This document shows, piece after piece, positions 44,288 through 54,090 of a stretch of 64,000 nucleotides of DNA. Location: positions 1,612,001-1,676,000 of the forward strand of contig NZ_CP062165.1 of assembly GCF_014844075.1 (NCBI RefSeq). The letters are read 5' to 3'. The number at the start of each line of letters is the position of its first letter. The first letter of the stretch is position 1. Below the pieces are notes generated by a model. It was given only the letters and a program-made list of their open reading frames with translations. It was not told the origin of the DNA and searched no databases. The stretch comes from Paenibacillus sp. JNUCC-31 (GTDB lineage Bacteria; Bacillota; Bacilli; Paenibacillales; Paenibacillaceae). The position numbers and the translations under genes were made by a program.

Positions 44288-44410
44288 GGTCACTCCCTCT
44301 TTCCACTCGGTCGATCTTACATCGAGTACCGATTCATCTGTGGTCAATGCTACCATAAGACTTCATTTAGCAAAAATAGTTAAAATGTTGGTGTTCCATA
44401 CGATTTTCGT

Positions 44411-45115
44411 TTAGATATTATTGGACTTCCCCATAAGTATACGAAGTGTAATATATGCAAAAATTTGAATCACAAATATCATGGCCACAAATTCAACCAG
44501 AATGCTGTTGCCTGCACTTAAATCAGTCATGATATCCTTCAATATGAGGCCAGGCTGCTTCAGGACATCCCAACTATTCCAGCGATTAAATCGCCCAATG
44601 TATACCCCGAGGCTGCTCAGGAGTAAAACAACGCCTACAACGACCATTCTGCCAAATTGATTTAGTCGTTTATTTAACAATTCGTGGATTTGATGTATCG
44701 AGCAGATGGACAGAAGTAAACCCAGTATGGCTACGACAAACGTTAGGGTGAGGCTATACCAAAAATCAATATGAACCCAGAATTTAGTTTCCCCTTGACG
44801 ATCAAAGTATCTAAATGCATGCAGGATTTCTGTGAAAAGATATGCCGAATTCGGCAGAAAGAACAGCCAGCATGCACACATCACCATGACTAGTGCGATG
44901 CTCGTTTTTGTAAGTTTCTTATTGCTGACATAACTAATGATTGAGGAAATAATGAAAGGCACCCATGCTAAAAAAATATCCCACATTAAAAATGGATACA
45001 TGTTCGTGTTTGTTTTGGAACGCAAGTAGACAGCAACAAGCAGACAACCTATGGTAGCAACGATTAATACCATGCTTATTTTGAAATATGTAACTGATGT
45101 TCTGTTATTGTTCAT
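44411..45115 (-). CDS. DUF1361 family membrane protein
   Basis: A protein of 234 residues from ATG 45115, set by GAGGAAAAGAA upstream; the 80 codons of open frame before it are GNAT remnant sequence. Six or seven membrane helices are visible. Signature text includes LFFLPNSAYLFTEILHA (residues ~85-101) and LSSLGVYIGRFNRWNSWDVL (~160-179), matching DUF1361. Function is unknown. The relic upstream shares its promoter (45276-45304), so this gene may be read from a captured GNAT promoter. Confidence 0.9.
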   Translation of the reverse strand: MNNNRTSVTYFKISMVLIVATIGCLLVAVYLRSKTNTNMYPFLMWDIFLAWVPFIISSIISYVSNKKLTKTSIALVMVMCACWLFFLPNSAYLFTEILHAFRYFDRQGETKFWVHIDFWYSLTLTFVVAILGLLLSICSIHQIHELLNKRLNQFGRMVVVGVVLLLSSLGVYIGRFNRWNSWDVLKQPGLILKDIMTDLSAGNSILVEFVAMIFVIQIFAYITLRILMGKSNNI

Positions 45116-45189
45116 TTCTTTTCCTCTATTCTGGATGATCCCTGTGTCCAGATCCATCTTCATTGTTGTTGCTTTGCACACGCTCTGAT

Positions 45190-45258
45190 TTAACCGCTCA
45201 ACTACGCCAAAGGGTTTCACTTCTTCGATCCGCTTAGCCCGTTTCTTCGTATTCCAGT
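45190..45258 (-). pseudogene. GNAT fragment fused in frame upstream of DUF1361 gene
   Basis: The frame reads NWNTKKRAKRIEEVKPFGVVERL. Its first half resembles NLNTKVLAERIEEVR, and its second half RPFGVVERV, both from the intact GNAT protein at 41668-42096, but the ~38 residues between them are missing. It is therefore a deleted copy of a close relative, with the promoter (45276-45304) still in place. Confidence 0.6.
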
Positions 45259-45275
45259 TGGTAGAAGCAACTTCC

Positions 45276-45304
45276 ATCATAACCCAAAATGTGGAATATG
45301 CGAA
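45276..45304 (-). promoter_or_regulatory. Sigma-A promoter upstream of GNAT relic and DUF1361 gene
   Basis: Minus strand: TTCGCA, 17 bases, TATGAT. The spacer (TATTCCACATTTTGGGT) is nearly the same as in the promoter at 42882-42909, indicating common descent. Confidence 0.55.
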
Positions 45305-45528
45305 CAACTTATAATCATCAGAGCCAGCGCGAGCGCCAGTGGCTGGGCTGTTCTCTGCCAATCGTTATTATATTTAATGAATCATACACACTCTATTCTA
45401 TTTGGCCTAATTCCACGGATCAGGCATCGTTACGAATCGTAGACACCTTATTCCCTTGCTTTGTGAGTCTTTGCGCATCAATCTACAGGTCTTTACTGGA
45501 ATAAGACGACTTCTAACATCGGAAAACA
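45305..45528. other. Region without a recognisable gene
   Basis: No supported coding sequence. A 23-codon frame on the minus strand (near 45450) begins MRKDSQSKG but has no ribosome binding site. The region is AT-rich and appears decayed. Confidence 0.6.
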
Positions 45529-45562
45529 CAAAAACAGGCACTAGGGAGTACCCAGTGTCTGT
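45529..45562 (-). terminator. Intrinsic terminator of alkylation-repair operon
   Basis: Minus strand ACAGACACTGGG pairs with CCTAGTGCCTGT (two mismatched positions) around a short loop, followed by TTTTTGTG. Confidence 0.65.
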
Positions 45563-45649
45563 ACGTATTCAGAAGTCTCAGCAAGTGAACACTTAGCTAT
45601 TATCCTGCTGCTTCTTTTTTTATATGAGCATTATATAAACATATTATGA

Positions 45650-46204
45650 TCAGAAATTAAACCGCGCATGTCCGCCATCGGTTACGCCTTCGATCTGCTC
45701 GATATCCAGTAGTCTGCGCTTCATCTCCAGCCCTCCGCGAAATCCGGTCAGCTTGCGGTTTGCCCCGATAATGCGGTGACATGGCAGCAGTACCGGAATG
45801 GGGTTGGCTCCATTGGCGGCCCCAACAGCTCGTACCGCTGAGGGTCTTCCCACCGCAGCTGCAATGTCGCCATAGGTTCTTGTCTCCCCATATGGAACAC
45901 GCCCCAGTTCGGTCCAGACCTGCTGTTGGAACAGTGTTCCGATCAGATCAAGCGGGATTTCATTGGTAAAGGCTATTTTTTCTCCAGCAAAATAGGATTG
46001 TAACCAATCTATCATCCCTGTCTGCTTCAACGCCGCTTCGTTCTCTTCAAGCTCCACTCCAGGCGCAATGCGGCCAATCCAGCTGCTCCAGTCTTCCAGC
46101 GATTCATTGGGCATAATGACTCGGCATAACCCTTTTTCGGTGGCAAGCAATACCCACGGACGACCGTCCAGTTCCATTTTGGTCCACAAGATGCTCTTTC
46201 TCAT
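45650..46204 (-). CDS. ogt: Methylated-DNA-protein-cysteine methyltransferase
   Basis: A protein of 184 residues with the acceptor cysteine in LLPCHRIIGANRKLTGFRGGLEMKRRLL (PCHR at about residues 147-150) and the helix-turn-helix VPYGETRTYGDIAAAVGRPSAVRAVG before it. It removes O6-methylguanine and O4-methylthymine lesions by irreversible methyl transfer to itself. Start ATG 46204 is supported by AAAGGA at ~10 bases; the longer frame overlaps the upstream gene's end. It lies 64 bases after a DNA-alkylation repair gene, forming a small repair operon. Confidence 0.93.
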   Translation of the reverse strand: MRKSILWTKMELDGRPWVLLATEKGLCRVIMPNESLEDWSSWIGRIAPGVELEENEAALKQTGMIDWLQSYFAGEKIAFTNEIPLDLIGTLFQQQVWTELGRVPYGETRTYGDIAAAVGRPSAVRAVGAANGANPIPVLLPCHRIIGANRKLTGFRGGLEMKRRLLDIEQIEGVTDGGHARFNF

Positions 46205-46268
46205 ACGTCTATCGTCCTTTCCCCTCGTAGGTTCTATATTTGGTTTCTTTTCTCGTTTTGCACACATA

Positions 46269-46976
46269 CTATACCCGAGTCGGTTTCTTCGCTTTTCGTT
46301 TCATGCTGCGGATAATCTGCTTTGTCTCCGGGTCAACACGATAGGACTCCGTTATTTTCTGAAGAGCCTTATTATACGTAAAGTCATCCAATGTATTGTC
46401 CTGCAGCAGATAACGCATAGTGACTTCTGGCTGTTTCACATAAGCGATGGAAATCGCCCAGGCCACAGCCATTTTCACATAATACGCCTCGTGCCTGATG
46501 TTATCTAATGAAGCAAGAACTTCATCAATATATTTTTCTTCCATATAAAAGTTCAACAACATCACAACCCCGAAGCGAATGTCATACTCCTGGTTGGATA
46601 CCAGATAGGGTTGCAAGAAATGCCACACCTGATCTAGATGGTTCTTCGTGTATTTCAGGCCGCCGCAGAAGCTGTCGCATACCGACCAGTTATCTATTTT
46701 GGGAACAAACCAGGCAATATGCTGCAGAAGTTCCTCCATATCTGCTTGGGCATGACCGATGACCATCGCTTGCAGCATCACTTCTTCAAAATAATCATCG
46801 TCAGCGGTTTTCAGATAGGCACGCCAGTCCTCTTTGACGATTAGTTTCGCCATCTTGCGTATTTCAGGCAGTCTCACACCTAGCAGATTCGTGATATTCG
46901 GAATGAGCGCAGCCGCGAATTTCTGATATTCCGGTTCGACCAAAGATAACAATTGTGTTCTTACAACCGATTCCAC
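46269..46976 (-). CDS. DNA alkylation repair protein (AlkD-like HEAT-repeat glycosylase)
   Basis: A protein of 235 residues starting with GTG 46976. The codons before it (ATG AGG AGG) are the AGGAGG ribosome binding site, so the first ATG is rejected. The sequence is all-helical with HEAT-like repeats; the signature DNWSVCDSFCGGL (residues ~96-108) and YDIRFGVVMLLNFY follow the AlkD/AlkC family. It would excise N3- and N7-alkylated purines without base flipping. Being next to ogt suggests joint protection from alkylating agents. No Ada-type regulator is in view. Confidence 0.92.
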   Translation of the reverse strand: MESVVRTQLLSLVEPEYQKFAAALIPNITNLLGVRLPEIRKMAKLIVKEDWRAYLKTADDDYFEEVMLQAMVIGHAQADMEELLQHIAWFVPKIDNWSVCDSFCGGLKYTKNHLDQVWHFLQPYLVSNQEYDIRFGVVMLLNFYMEEKYIDEVLASLDNIRHEAYYVKMAVAWAISIAYVKQPEVTMRYLLQDNTLDDFTYNKALQKITESYRVDPETKQIIRSMKRKAKKPTRV

Positions 46977-47153
46977 ATGACTCCTCCTCATCGGGTTTTC
47001 TACATCAAGTATATCCCGACAGCATTCATTTGTAAGCCCATATCGAATGTTTTAGCAAGATTACAATATCCATTTCCAGTGGTTGCTGTTTAACTTCCGT
47101 CCCATTTCGTTTAAGAATACGGAGTTGAATTCCATTCAGAAAGGAGACTTCAT

Positions 47154-48524
47154 ATGAACCGATCCCCTTCCATAAAAGATTTTTCGGTTGAAGAGATCAC
47201 GGAACTCCTTGTTCAATCTGTGCAAACCCAGAATCTGCCCGAATTTTACAAATGGGCCAAGGAGCTACATCCGTACGATCTTTCACTCGTATATAAAAAA
47301 TTCCCTGAAGAAGAGACGAAACGCTTCTTGCTCTTATTCAAACCAGACGTTCTCGCCGATATGGCAGAAGCGCTCACGCTTCACGAACAGGTGCATCTAT
47401 TCGAACAGTTAGGCCCGGAGCGCACTCTTGAAGTCATGCAGCAAATGGACAAAAGTGATCTGATTCGCTTCATGCATGATCTGCCACTCAAACGCAGGGA
47501 AGAATTGTTGTCCAATATGAACCTGGATCACTCTTCGATCATCCGCTCCGTGCTGAACTATCCACCGGAGACGGCGGGACGAATCATGACCGATCGATAC
47601 CGTACCCTGTTATCGCATGAAACCGCAAAGGAGGCGTTGAGAGAATCACAGGCTACGCTGCACATTCCTGCGGCCAGTTATCTGTATGTCACCGATGATG
47701 AAGGCAAGCTGGTTGGGGTCGTGAGCTATCAGTCCCTCGCTCAGGCAGATGACAAAACCAAAGTGGACGAGCTGATGACCCGGCGTGTCATCCATGCAAC
47801 AGTCGATATGGACCAGGAAGAAGCTGCACAGCTGTTGCAGCGTTATGAGTTTATGGCGTTGCCTGTCGTGGATGAGAACCGGAGATTATGCGGTGTTATC
47901 CAAATGGATGATGTCATTGATATTATTATGGACGAAGCCAGTGAAGACATCGCCAAGATGGGTGGCGGCAGTAAAGATATCGATTTTGATACTAAACCAC
48001 TGGTTGCCGTCAGACGTCGCCTCCCTTGGCTGATTTTATTGTTATTTATCGGACTGATCTCGGGCAGCATCGTGGATTTTTTCGAGGACACGCTGAATCA
48101 GGTTGTGGCACTGGCGTTCTTCATGCCCATGATCGCCGGTATGACCGGGAATACGGGTACACAGTCTCTTGCTGTCGTTGTGCGCGGACTGATTGGACGC
48201 AAGCTTGACAAAGCTACAGTGCTCGCCTTAATTGGACGTGAGATTAAGGTAGGTACGATGATTGGATTCGTATGCGGCATGCTCATTACAGTTATCGCCT
48301 ATTTTTGGCAAGGTGACTGGCTGCTCGGCGCCATTATTGGTGTATCCCTGTTCTTCACCCTCGTCATCGGCACACTTACAGGTACCTGTATTCCGCTCTT
48401 GTTAAGCCGCTTCAACGTCGATCCGGCTGTCGCTTCCGGTCCATTAATTACAACGCTCAATGATATTCTGTCGCTGTTTATCTATTTTGGCATCGCAACC
48501 CGTTTCCTGGGAGCATTGATGTAA
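47154..48524 (+). CDS. mgtE: Magnesium transporter MgtE
   Basis: A protein of 456 residues with all MgtE parts: a cytoplasmic N-domain of helical repeats (residues ~15-135), two CBS domains (~140-265; HIPAASYLYVTDDEGKLVGVVSY and MALPVVDENRRLCGVI), a plug helix, and five membrane helices (~285-456) with the pore signature MPMIAGMTGNTGTQS and PLITTLNDILSLFIYF. It is a Mg2+-gated channel for Mg2+ uptake. Start ATG has AGAAAGGAGACTTCAT upstream. No M-box riboswitch fold was recognised in the 177-base leader. A strong terminator follows. Confidence 0.97.
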   Translation: MNRSPSIKDFSVEEITELLVQSVQTQNLPEFYKWAKELHPYDLSLVYKKFPEEETKRFLLLFKPDVLADMAEALTLHEQVHLFEQLGPERTLEVMQQMDKSDLIRFMHDLPLKRREELLSNMNLDHSSIIRSVLNYPPETAGRIMTDRYRTLLSHETAKEALRESQATLHIPAASYLYVTDDEGKLVGVVSYQSLAQADDKTKVDELMTRRVIHATVDMDQEEAAQLLQRYEFMALPVVDENRRLCGVIQMDDVIDIIMDEASEDIAKMGGGSKDIDFDTKPLVAVRRRLPWLILLLFIGLISGSIVDFFEDTLNQVVALAFFMPMIAGMTGNTGTQSLAVVVRGLIGRKLDKATVLALIGREIKVGTMIGFVCGMLITVIAYFWQGDWLLGAIIGVSLFFTLVIGTLTGTCIPLLLSRFNVDPAVASGPLITTLNDILSLFIYFGIATRFLGALM

Positions 48525-48565
48525 ATAACTGCTTTTCTCTACCAGGAAAACCATAAAAATAGCAT

Positions 48566-48607
48566 AAAACAAACAGACCAGATCCACCGGATCGGTCTGT
48601 TTGTTTT
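48566..48607. terminator. Strong bidirectional terminator
   Basis: AAAACAAACAGACC pairs perfectly with GGTCTGTTTGTTTT (14 bp), with GATCC/GGATC extending the stem. It separates mgtE (+) from the CUT2 permease (-) and has A/T runs on both sides. Confidence 0.9.
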
Positions 48608-48657
48608 ATGGTTTATACAAGACGTTTGCTTGCAGCAGAATTCTTTCTGCCAAACAC

Positions 48658-49821
48658 CTATGTCATTCTTTTGTTTTTATTATAGATATCGAAAGCTACT
48701 GCCAGCAACAGCACCAGACCCTTGATGCCCTGCTGCCAGTCTATCCCCAAACCAATCAGGGACATGCCGTTGTTCAGAACCCCCATAACCAAACCACCGA
48801 TGATCGCTCCAAATACAGTCCCGATTCCTCCCGAAGCGGAAGCTCCGCCGATAAAGCAGGCTGCAATGGCATCCAGCTCAAAGTTGGTACCGGCTCTGGG
48901 TGTAGCCGCATTCAGTCGTGCTGCGAAGATCAAGCCGGATATGGCCGCCATCACGCCCATGTTTACAAATACCCAGAACGTCACTTTTTTCGTTTTCACA
49001 CCGGACAGACCGGCAGCCTTCTCATTGCCTCCAAGTGCATATACATGGCGCCCCATTACGGTGCGGTTCATGATGAAGGAGTAGACGATAATCAATACAA
49101 ACAGCAGAATCAGAATATTCGGAATCCCTGCATAGCTCGCAAGCATAAAGGTGAACAGATTCGTTACTGCAGCCACGACCAGCAGCTTGAGCAGGAAGAG
49201 CCCCTGAGACACAACTTCGAATCCGTATTTACGCTGGGAACGGCGCTCCCGCAGTTCGTTTACGATATACCAGACCGTGAGAACAACACCAACGATGATG
49301 GACACCAGACCCAGACCTGAAAACTGAATATCAGGCAGGAAGCCTGAACTTATTTTCTGGAACCCGCCTGGAAAAGGAGAAATCGATTGCCCCTCCAGCA
49401 CGATCATCGTCAAGCCTCGGAAGAGCAGCATGCCTGCCAGGGTTACGATGAATGCCGGAATCCGCACATACGCAATCCAAAAGCCCTGCCACGCCCCAAT
49501 CAGCGCACCAACCACCAAAGCAGCAATGACCGCCAGCCAGGCCGGAAGCTGCCAATCAACCATCATAATCGCTGCAACCGCGCCTACAAAAGCAGCGATC
49601 GAACCTACCGACAAATCGATATGTCCGGTAATAATGACCAGCACCATTCCGATCGCCAGCACCAGAATGTAACTGTTTTGCAGGATCAGATTTGTTATGT
49701 TAATCGGCTTGAGCAGCAATCCGCCAGTCAGCACCTCGAACAACAACATAATTACAACCAGTGCGATAATCATGCCATATTGCCGTATATTGTTTTTGAA
49801 CAGTCTAGTTAACATTTCCAT
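48658..49821 (-). CDS. CUT2 sugar ABC transporter permease (XylH/GguB type)
   Basis: A protein of 387 residues with ten or more membrane segments. It carries [16 protein letters not shown] (residues ~65-80) and [25 protein letters not shown] (~265-290), [22 protein letters not shown] (~300-321), typical of XylH/GguB/MmsB permeases. It would transport xylose or another monosaccharide with the ATPase and binding protein encoded upstream. Start ATG 49821 is preceded by AGGAGGCGGGAAGC and overlaps the ATPase gene by 17 bases. It is the last gene of its operon. Confidence 0.95.
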   Translation of the reverse strand: MEMLTRLFKNNIRQYGMIIALVVIMLLFEVLTGGLLLKPINITNLILQNSYILVLAIGMVLVIITGHIDLSVGSIAAFVGAVAAIMMVDWQLPAWLAVIAALVVGALIGAWQGFWIAYVRIPAFIVTLAGMLLFRGLTMIVLEGQSISPFPGGFQKISSGFLPDIQFSGLGLVSIIVGVVLTVWYIVNELRERRSQRKYGFEVVSQGLFLLKLLVVAAVTNLFTFMLASYAGIPNILILLFVLIIVYSFIMNRTVMGRHVYALGGNEKAAGLSGVKTKKVTFWVFVNMGVMAAISGLIFAARLNAATPRAGTNFELDAIAACFIGGASASGGIGTVFGAIIGGLVMGVLNNGMSLIGLGIDWQQGIKGLVLLLAVAFDIYNKNKRMT

Positions 49822-51355
49822 GCTTCCCGCCTCCTGACTTTGTCATATATCTCATCAACGTTTCCTGCGATGCTTCTTCCCGGCTGACTTGCCCCGTAAT
49901 GCGTCCGGCATTCATCACGTAGATCCGGTCACATAGGCCCAGCACCTCTGGAAGCTCGGAAGAAATCACCAGCACGCCTTTGCCTTCGGCGGCGAGCCGA
50001 TGGATTATGGTATAGATTTCGAATTTGGCCCCAACATCGATCCCTCGTGTTGGTTCATCCAGAATGAGAATATCCGGACCGGCAAAAATCCATTTGCTCA
50101 GCACCACCTTCTGCTGGTTCCCGCCGCTCAAATTTCCGGTTTTCTGCAAAATGCTCGGTGCTTTGATATTCATGCTTTTTTTCATATCCTCGGCTACCAG
50201 CACTTCCTCTCGTTCGTTCACGACCGCATTTCTGGTCAGCTTGCCAAGACCTGTAAGCGAAATGTTCCGCTTGATATCGTCCATGAGAATCAGACCGTAT
50301 TCCTTGCGGTCCTCTGTCACATAAGCGAAACCGTTCTGAATCGCCTCAGTTACGCTGTTGTTCTGAATGGGTTTGCCATCCTTGATGAGTTGGCCCGTAA
50401 TGCCGCGTCCATACGATTTGCCAAATATGCTCATGGCAAGCTCCGTACGTCCGGCCCCCATCAGACCGGCAATGCCCACAATCTCCCCGCGCCTGATGTT
50501 CATGTTGACCTGATCCAGCACCTTCCGTTCAGCATGATGCTCGTGATACACGGTCCAGTCTTTCACTTCGAGGATCACTTCACCGATTTGCGCATGGCGC
50601 TCCGGATAGCGGCTCGTCAAATCGCGGCCAACCATTCCGCTAATAATCCGATCTTCCGTCACCTTATCCTTTTTCATATCCAGCGTCTCAATGGTCTTGC
50701 CATCCCGCAAGATTGTCACCGAATCGGACACTTTGGACACCTCGTTCAACTTGTGGGATATCAGAATACAAGCGATGCCCTGCTTCTTGAATTCCAGCAT
50801 CAACTGAAGCAAATTCTCACTGTCATGCTCATTCAGTGCAGCAGTGGGCTCATCCAGAATGAGCAGTCGCACCTTTTTGGAGAGCGCCTTTGCAATCTCA
50901 ACCAGCTGCTGCTTGCCCACACCGATGCTGGATACAAGACTATTCGGATTTTCGCTCAGTCCCACTTTGGCGAGCAATTCCCGTGTGCCGACAAACGTTT
51001 CTTTCCAGTCGATGATCCCTTTGCTCGCACGCTCGTTACCCAGATATATATTTTCCGCAATTGAAAGGTAGGGAATCAGTGCCAGCTCCTGGTGGATGAT
51101 GACAATACCCAGATCCTCACTTTGTTTAATATCCTTGAACTCACACGGTTTGCCCTGAAATAAAATCTCTCCTTCATATGTTCCATGTGGATATACACCG
51201 CTAAGCACCTTCATCAACGTGGATTTCCCTGCACCATTCTCACCGCATAGTGCATGAATCTCGCCTTCTCTGACCTTGAGATTGACGTTTTCCAGCGCTT
51301 TTACGCCGGGAAAGGTTTTGGTGATGCCCTTCATTTCCAGAATAATTCCGGCCAT
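49805..51355 (-). CDS. CUT2 sugar ABC transporter ATP-binding protein (XylG/GguA type)
   Basis: A protein of 516 residues with two fused ABC domains. The first has Walker [10 protein letters not shown], signature [13 protein letters not shown] and Walker [12 protein letters not shown]. The second has a degenerate Walker A (GLMGAGRTE), then [14 protein letters not shown] and [16 protein letters not shown]. This asymmetry is normal for monosaccharide ATPases. Start ATG 51355 has AAAGGAGTAGATCTC upstream. It lies 21 bases after the binding protein gene and overlaps the permease gene. The gene order binding protein-ATPase-permease equals xylFGH. Confidence 0.96.
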   Translation of the reverse strand: MAGIILEMKGITKTFPGVKALENVNLKVREGEIHALCGENGAGKSTLMKVLSGVYPHGTYEGEILFQGKPCEFKDIKQSEDLGIVIIHQELALIPYLSIAENIYLGNERASKGIIDWKETFVGTRELLAKVGLSENPNSLVSSIGVGKQQLVEIAKALSKKVRLLILDEPTAALNEHDSENLLQLMLEFKKQGIACILISHKLNEVSKVSDSVTILRDGKTIETLDMKKDKVTEDRIISGMVGRDLTSRYPERHAQIGEVILEVKDWTVYHEHHAERKVLDQVNMNIRRGEIVGIAGLMGAGRTELAMSIFGKSYGRGITGQLIKDGKPIQNNSVTEAIQNGFAYVTEDRKEYGLILMDDIKRNISLTGLGKLTRNAVVNEREEVLVAEDMKKSMNIKAPSILQKTGNLSGGNQQKVVLSKWIFAGPDILILDEPTRGIDVGAKFEIYTIIHRLAAEGKGVLVISSELPEVLGLCDRIYVMNAGRITGQVSREEASQETLMRYMTKSGGGKHGNVN

Positions 51356-51376
51356 GAGATCTACTCCTTTCAATCG

Positions 51377-52462
51377 CTAGTTCAATCCGATTTCTTCCTT
51401 GGTATAATATTGACTGCCTACAATATCCTTCTCTACATTGGTCCGATCCACGGAAATCGGGTCAAGCAAATAGGCCGGGACGATCTTTATGCCGTTGTTA
51501 TAAGACTTATTGTCGTTCACTTCCGCCGATTTCCCTTGTAATATGCTATTGGCCATCTCTACCGTCTTCTCCGCCAGCTTGCGGGTATCCTTGAATACGG
51601 TCTGTGTCTGTTCTCCGGCCACAATGGATTTAATCGAAGCCAGTTCGGCATCCTGACCTGTAATCACTGGCAACGGCTTGTTTGCTGTGCCATAACCGAT
51701 CCCTTTCAACGATGAAATGATCCCGATACTGATCCCATCATAAGGGGATAACACCGCATCCAGGTTGTCTCCCGAGTAATAGGCACTGAGCAGATTATCC
51801 ATACGGGATTGTGCCAGAGCGCCGTCCCAGCGCAGCGTTGCAATCTGGGCCATCGTTGTCTGCTTGCTTCGCACAACCAGCTTGCCGGAATCGATATATG
51901 GCTTGAGGATTGACATTGCACCGTCAAAGAAGAAATAGGCGTTGTTGTCATCGGGGGAGCCGCCAAACAACTCTATGTTATAGGGGCCTTTCCCTTCCTT
52001 AAGCCCGAGCTTTTGCTCGATGTAGGACGCCTGCAGCACACCCACCTTGAAGTTATCAAACGTCGCATAATAGGTTAAATACGGCGTATTTCGGATAAGC
52101 CGATCGTATGAAATGACCTGTATGCCCTCGTCATGCGCTTTCTTGATTACATCTGTCAGCGTATTGCCATCCACAGAAGCAATCACCATCACGTCTACAC
52201 CCTTGGTGATCATGTTCTCAATCTGAGAAATCTGATTCTCCACCACGTCCTCCGCATACTGCAGATCCGTTTTGTACCCCTGCTCCTGAAAAAGGCGAAC
52301 CATGTTCTCCCCATCCCCAACCCAGCGTTCGGAGGATTTGGTAGGCATCGAAATGCCGACATACCCTTTTTCCTTACTGCCCGTTCCACTCTCGGCCAGA
52401 TTGCAGGCAGATAGCATTGAGGTCATCACCAGAAGCCAGATGAGCAGTGCTCCTTTTTTCAT
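51377..52462 (-). CDS. CUT2 xylose-type sugar-binding lipoprotein (XylF/ChvE type)
   Basis: A protein of 361 residues from ATG 52462 (GAAAGGGGAAGTTCTT upstream). The signal ends in LSAC (Cys ~20), so it is a lipoprotein. [23 protein letters not shown] starts the first lobe, and motifs [43 protein letters not shown] and [27 protein letters not shown] follow, the features of XylF/ChvE. It would capture xylose, arabinose or related sugars. It heads the transporter operon; a cre-like site lies about 47 bases upstream. The three-component sensor genes are upstream of it in the same orientation. Confidence 0.95.
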   Translation of the reverse strand: MKKGALLIWLLVMTSMLSACNLAESGTGSKEKGYVGISMPTKSSERWVGDGENMVRLFQEQGYKTDLQYAEDVVENQISQIENMITKGVDVMVIASVDGNTLTDVIKKAHDEGIQVISYDRLIRNTPYLTYYATFDNFKVGVLQASYIEQKLGLKEGKGPYNIELFGGSPDDNNAYFFFDGAMSILKPYIDSGKLVVRSKQTTMAQIATLRWDGALAQSRMDNLLSAYYSGDNLDAVLSPYDGISIGIISSLKGIGYGTANKPLPVITGQDAELASIKSIVAGEQTQTVFKDTRKLAEKTVEMANSILQGKSAEVNDNKSYNNGIKIVPAYLLDPISVDRTNVEKDIVGSQYYTKEEIGLN

Positions 52463-52508
52463 AAGAACTTCCCCTTTCCTCAAATCATGTGAACTTCAAC
52501 GACTCATT

Positions 52509-52524
52509 AGGATAACGCTTACAA
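52509..52524 (-). promoter_or_regulatory. cre-like site upstream of CUT2 operon
   Basis: Read on the minus strand, TTGTAAGCGTTATCCT matches the cre consensus with one mismatch (A to C near the end). A second, weaker one (ATGTAAGCGGTTATTT) lies on the + strand at about 52537-52552. CcpA control is inferred. Confidence 0.5.
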
Positions 52525-52707
52525 TGTATCGCATTTATGTAAGCGGTTATTTCTTTCTGAATCCATCGTAGCATGCCGAAACAAGAGAGGTCTTTGCTGC
52601 ATTTGAACCTTTTTTATAAAATTTCAACTTTTGTAAAGAGCGGAATATGGGACTACGGATGAGCAGACTTGCCCTGCAGAAGAAATCATGCGGACAGCAG
52701 CTAACAA

Positions 52708-52754
52708 CAAAAAAAGGGAGCTGATCCGCTTGATACAAGCAGAACAAATCCCTT
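52708..52754 (-). terminator. Intrinsic terminator of the sensor-kinase-regulator operon
   Basis: On the minus strand AAGGGA pairs with TCCCTT and GCTTG with CAAGC inside it, followed by seven T. It lies about 25 bases after the regulator gene stop. Confidence 0.7.
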
Positions 52755-52779
52755 GATGAATATCCCTTGTTCAACCAGC

Positions 52780-54090
52780 CTATCCTCTCTTGGATGAGGT
52801 CACAATCCTCGTACCGCCGCTTTTGCGGTACTGTGCAGGTGAAATGCCCATCGTTTTTTTGAATGCGGTACTAAAATAATGCTGTGTATCGTAACCCACA
52901 TGCTCAGCAATTTGGTACACAGGCAGTACCGTAGAATCCAGCAGCTGTACTGCCTTCCGGATGCGAGCATGCGTAACAAGGGTCACGAAGGAATCATCCA
53001 ACTCTTTTTTGAGCACCCGACTCAAATATACCGGAGACACTTGCAGACGGGAAGCAAGCGTGTCCAGTGTCAGATTCCGATTCGCATATTCCGCTTGAAT
53101 AAGCTGTCTTGCCCGGCGCACCAGCGGTGACAGCCGAACCTCGCCACATACCAATTCACGACACTCGCGATACGTATTCGGCGCTTCCTCCACGGTACCG
53201 GTATGCATCTCCATATGGGCGTGGACAGCGATGTTCAGGCATGAAATGACGGTCTGCTCAATGGAAGACTCCAGATCTTCCGATGCCGCCTGCCATAAAC
53301 AAATGCCAATCAGTCCATTCGGGTCCCGGAACAGCACATACGGCAGGTCCCCCAGTAATTCGGCAACGATATTTTCCGTGGCAAAAAGGAATAATTGACG
53401 ATCATTCTCCCGCATAAGGGTCTGGCGTGCTTCTGCCGCGGGCCAGCGTACGATTCCAATCTGCACAGGCGGTTCCGATGGCAGACGCAAAAAGGTGAGT
53501 TGCTCGATCAGCCCTTTTCCCTCGATTTGTCCCTCCAGCCAATCCAGGCAAAAACGTTGACGAAGCAGTGGAATATTGCGTTCAATCTGATCTGCAGCCT
53601 GTTTTACATATGCTGTTCGCTTATGCTCTTCATCCATACGCTGACGCAGACGTGCAAGTGCAGCATACAGCTGCTCCGATTGTACAGGCTTCAAGATATA
53701 ATCCTCCACCCCTAGCCGAACAGCCTCCTGTGCATAAGCAAATTCATCATGTCCAGACACGATCAGACAGCGGCAATTGGGACAATGATCCTGAAGGCCG
53801 CGTATCAAGTCAATCCCGTTCAGAAAGGGCATGTTCATATCGACCAATACGATATCCACGCACAGATCTACAGCCAGTTCCAGCGCTTCCTCCCCGTCCT
53901 CGGCTTCTCCGGCAACCTCCATGCCCAGTGCAGTCCAGTTGATCGAATCCCGGATGCCTTCCCGAATAATGGGCTCATCATCAGCAATCAGAACCCGGTA
54001 AGATCTCCCCAAAGCCTCTGTTTCTGTTGCAGCCGATGCTGTCATCCCTTCCGCAGAAGTCCATGTTGTTGACGCTGTAAAATGTTTCAT
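52780..54090 (-). CDS. AraC-type response regulator of three-component sugar sensor
   Basis: A protein of 436 residues. An odd N-terminal extension of ~30 residues (MKHFTASTTWTSAEG...) precedes the receiver; ATG 54045 (MTASAATETE) is an alternative start. The receiver has D37/D38 in IADDEP and phospho-acceptor D84 (VLVDMNMPF). The C-terminal AraC domain has LDTLASRLQVSPVYLSRVL and YDTQHYFSTAFKKTMGISP. It overlaps the kinase by four bases and forms the last part of the anchored-sensor/kinase/regulator set. It should activate the CUT2 transporter operon directly downstream, as YesN does for xylFGH in Clostridium beijerinckii. Confidence 0.94.
   Translation of the reverse strand: MKHFTASTTWTSAEGMTASAATETEALGRSYRVLIADDEPIIREGIRDSINWTALGMEVAGEAEDGEEALELAVDLCVDIVLVDMNMPFLNGIDLIRGLQDHCPNCRCLIVSGHDEFAYAQEAVRLGVEDYILKPVQSEQLYAALARLRQRMDEEHKRTAYVKQAADQIERNIPLLRQRFCLDWLEGQIEGKGLIEQLTFLRLPSEPPVQIGIVRWPAAEARQTLMRENDRQLFLFATENIVAELLGDLPYVLFRDPNGLIGICLWQAASEDLESSIEQTVISCLNIAVHAHMEMHTGTVEEAPNTYRECRELVCGEVRLSPLVRRARQLIQAEYANRNLTLDTLASRLQVSPVYLSRVLKKELDDSFVTLVTHARIRKAVQLLDSTVLPVYQIAEHVGYDTQHYFSTAFKKTMGISPAQYRKSGGTRIVTSSKRG

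Noticed and set aside
46977..47153. Mg2+-responsive riboswitch (M-box) upstream of mgtE
   Set aside because: The 177-base leader shows no multi-helix M-box pattern or terminator hairpin before the start codon.
50000..51064. 354-codon + strand frame
   Set aside because: Antisense to the well-supported CUT2 ATPase gene; composition rich in His/Gln/Phe as expected of a shadow frame.
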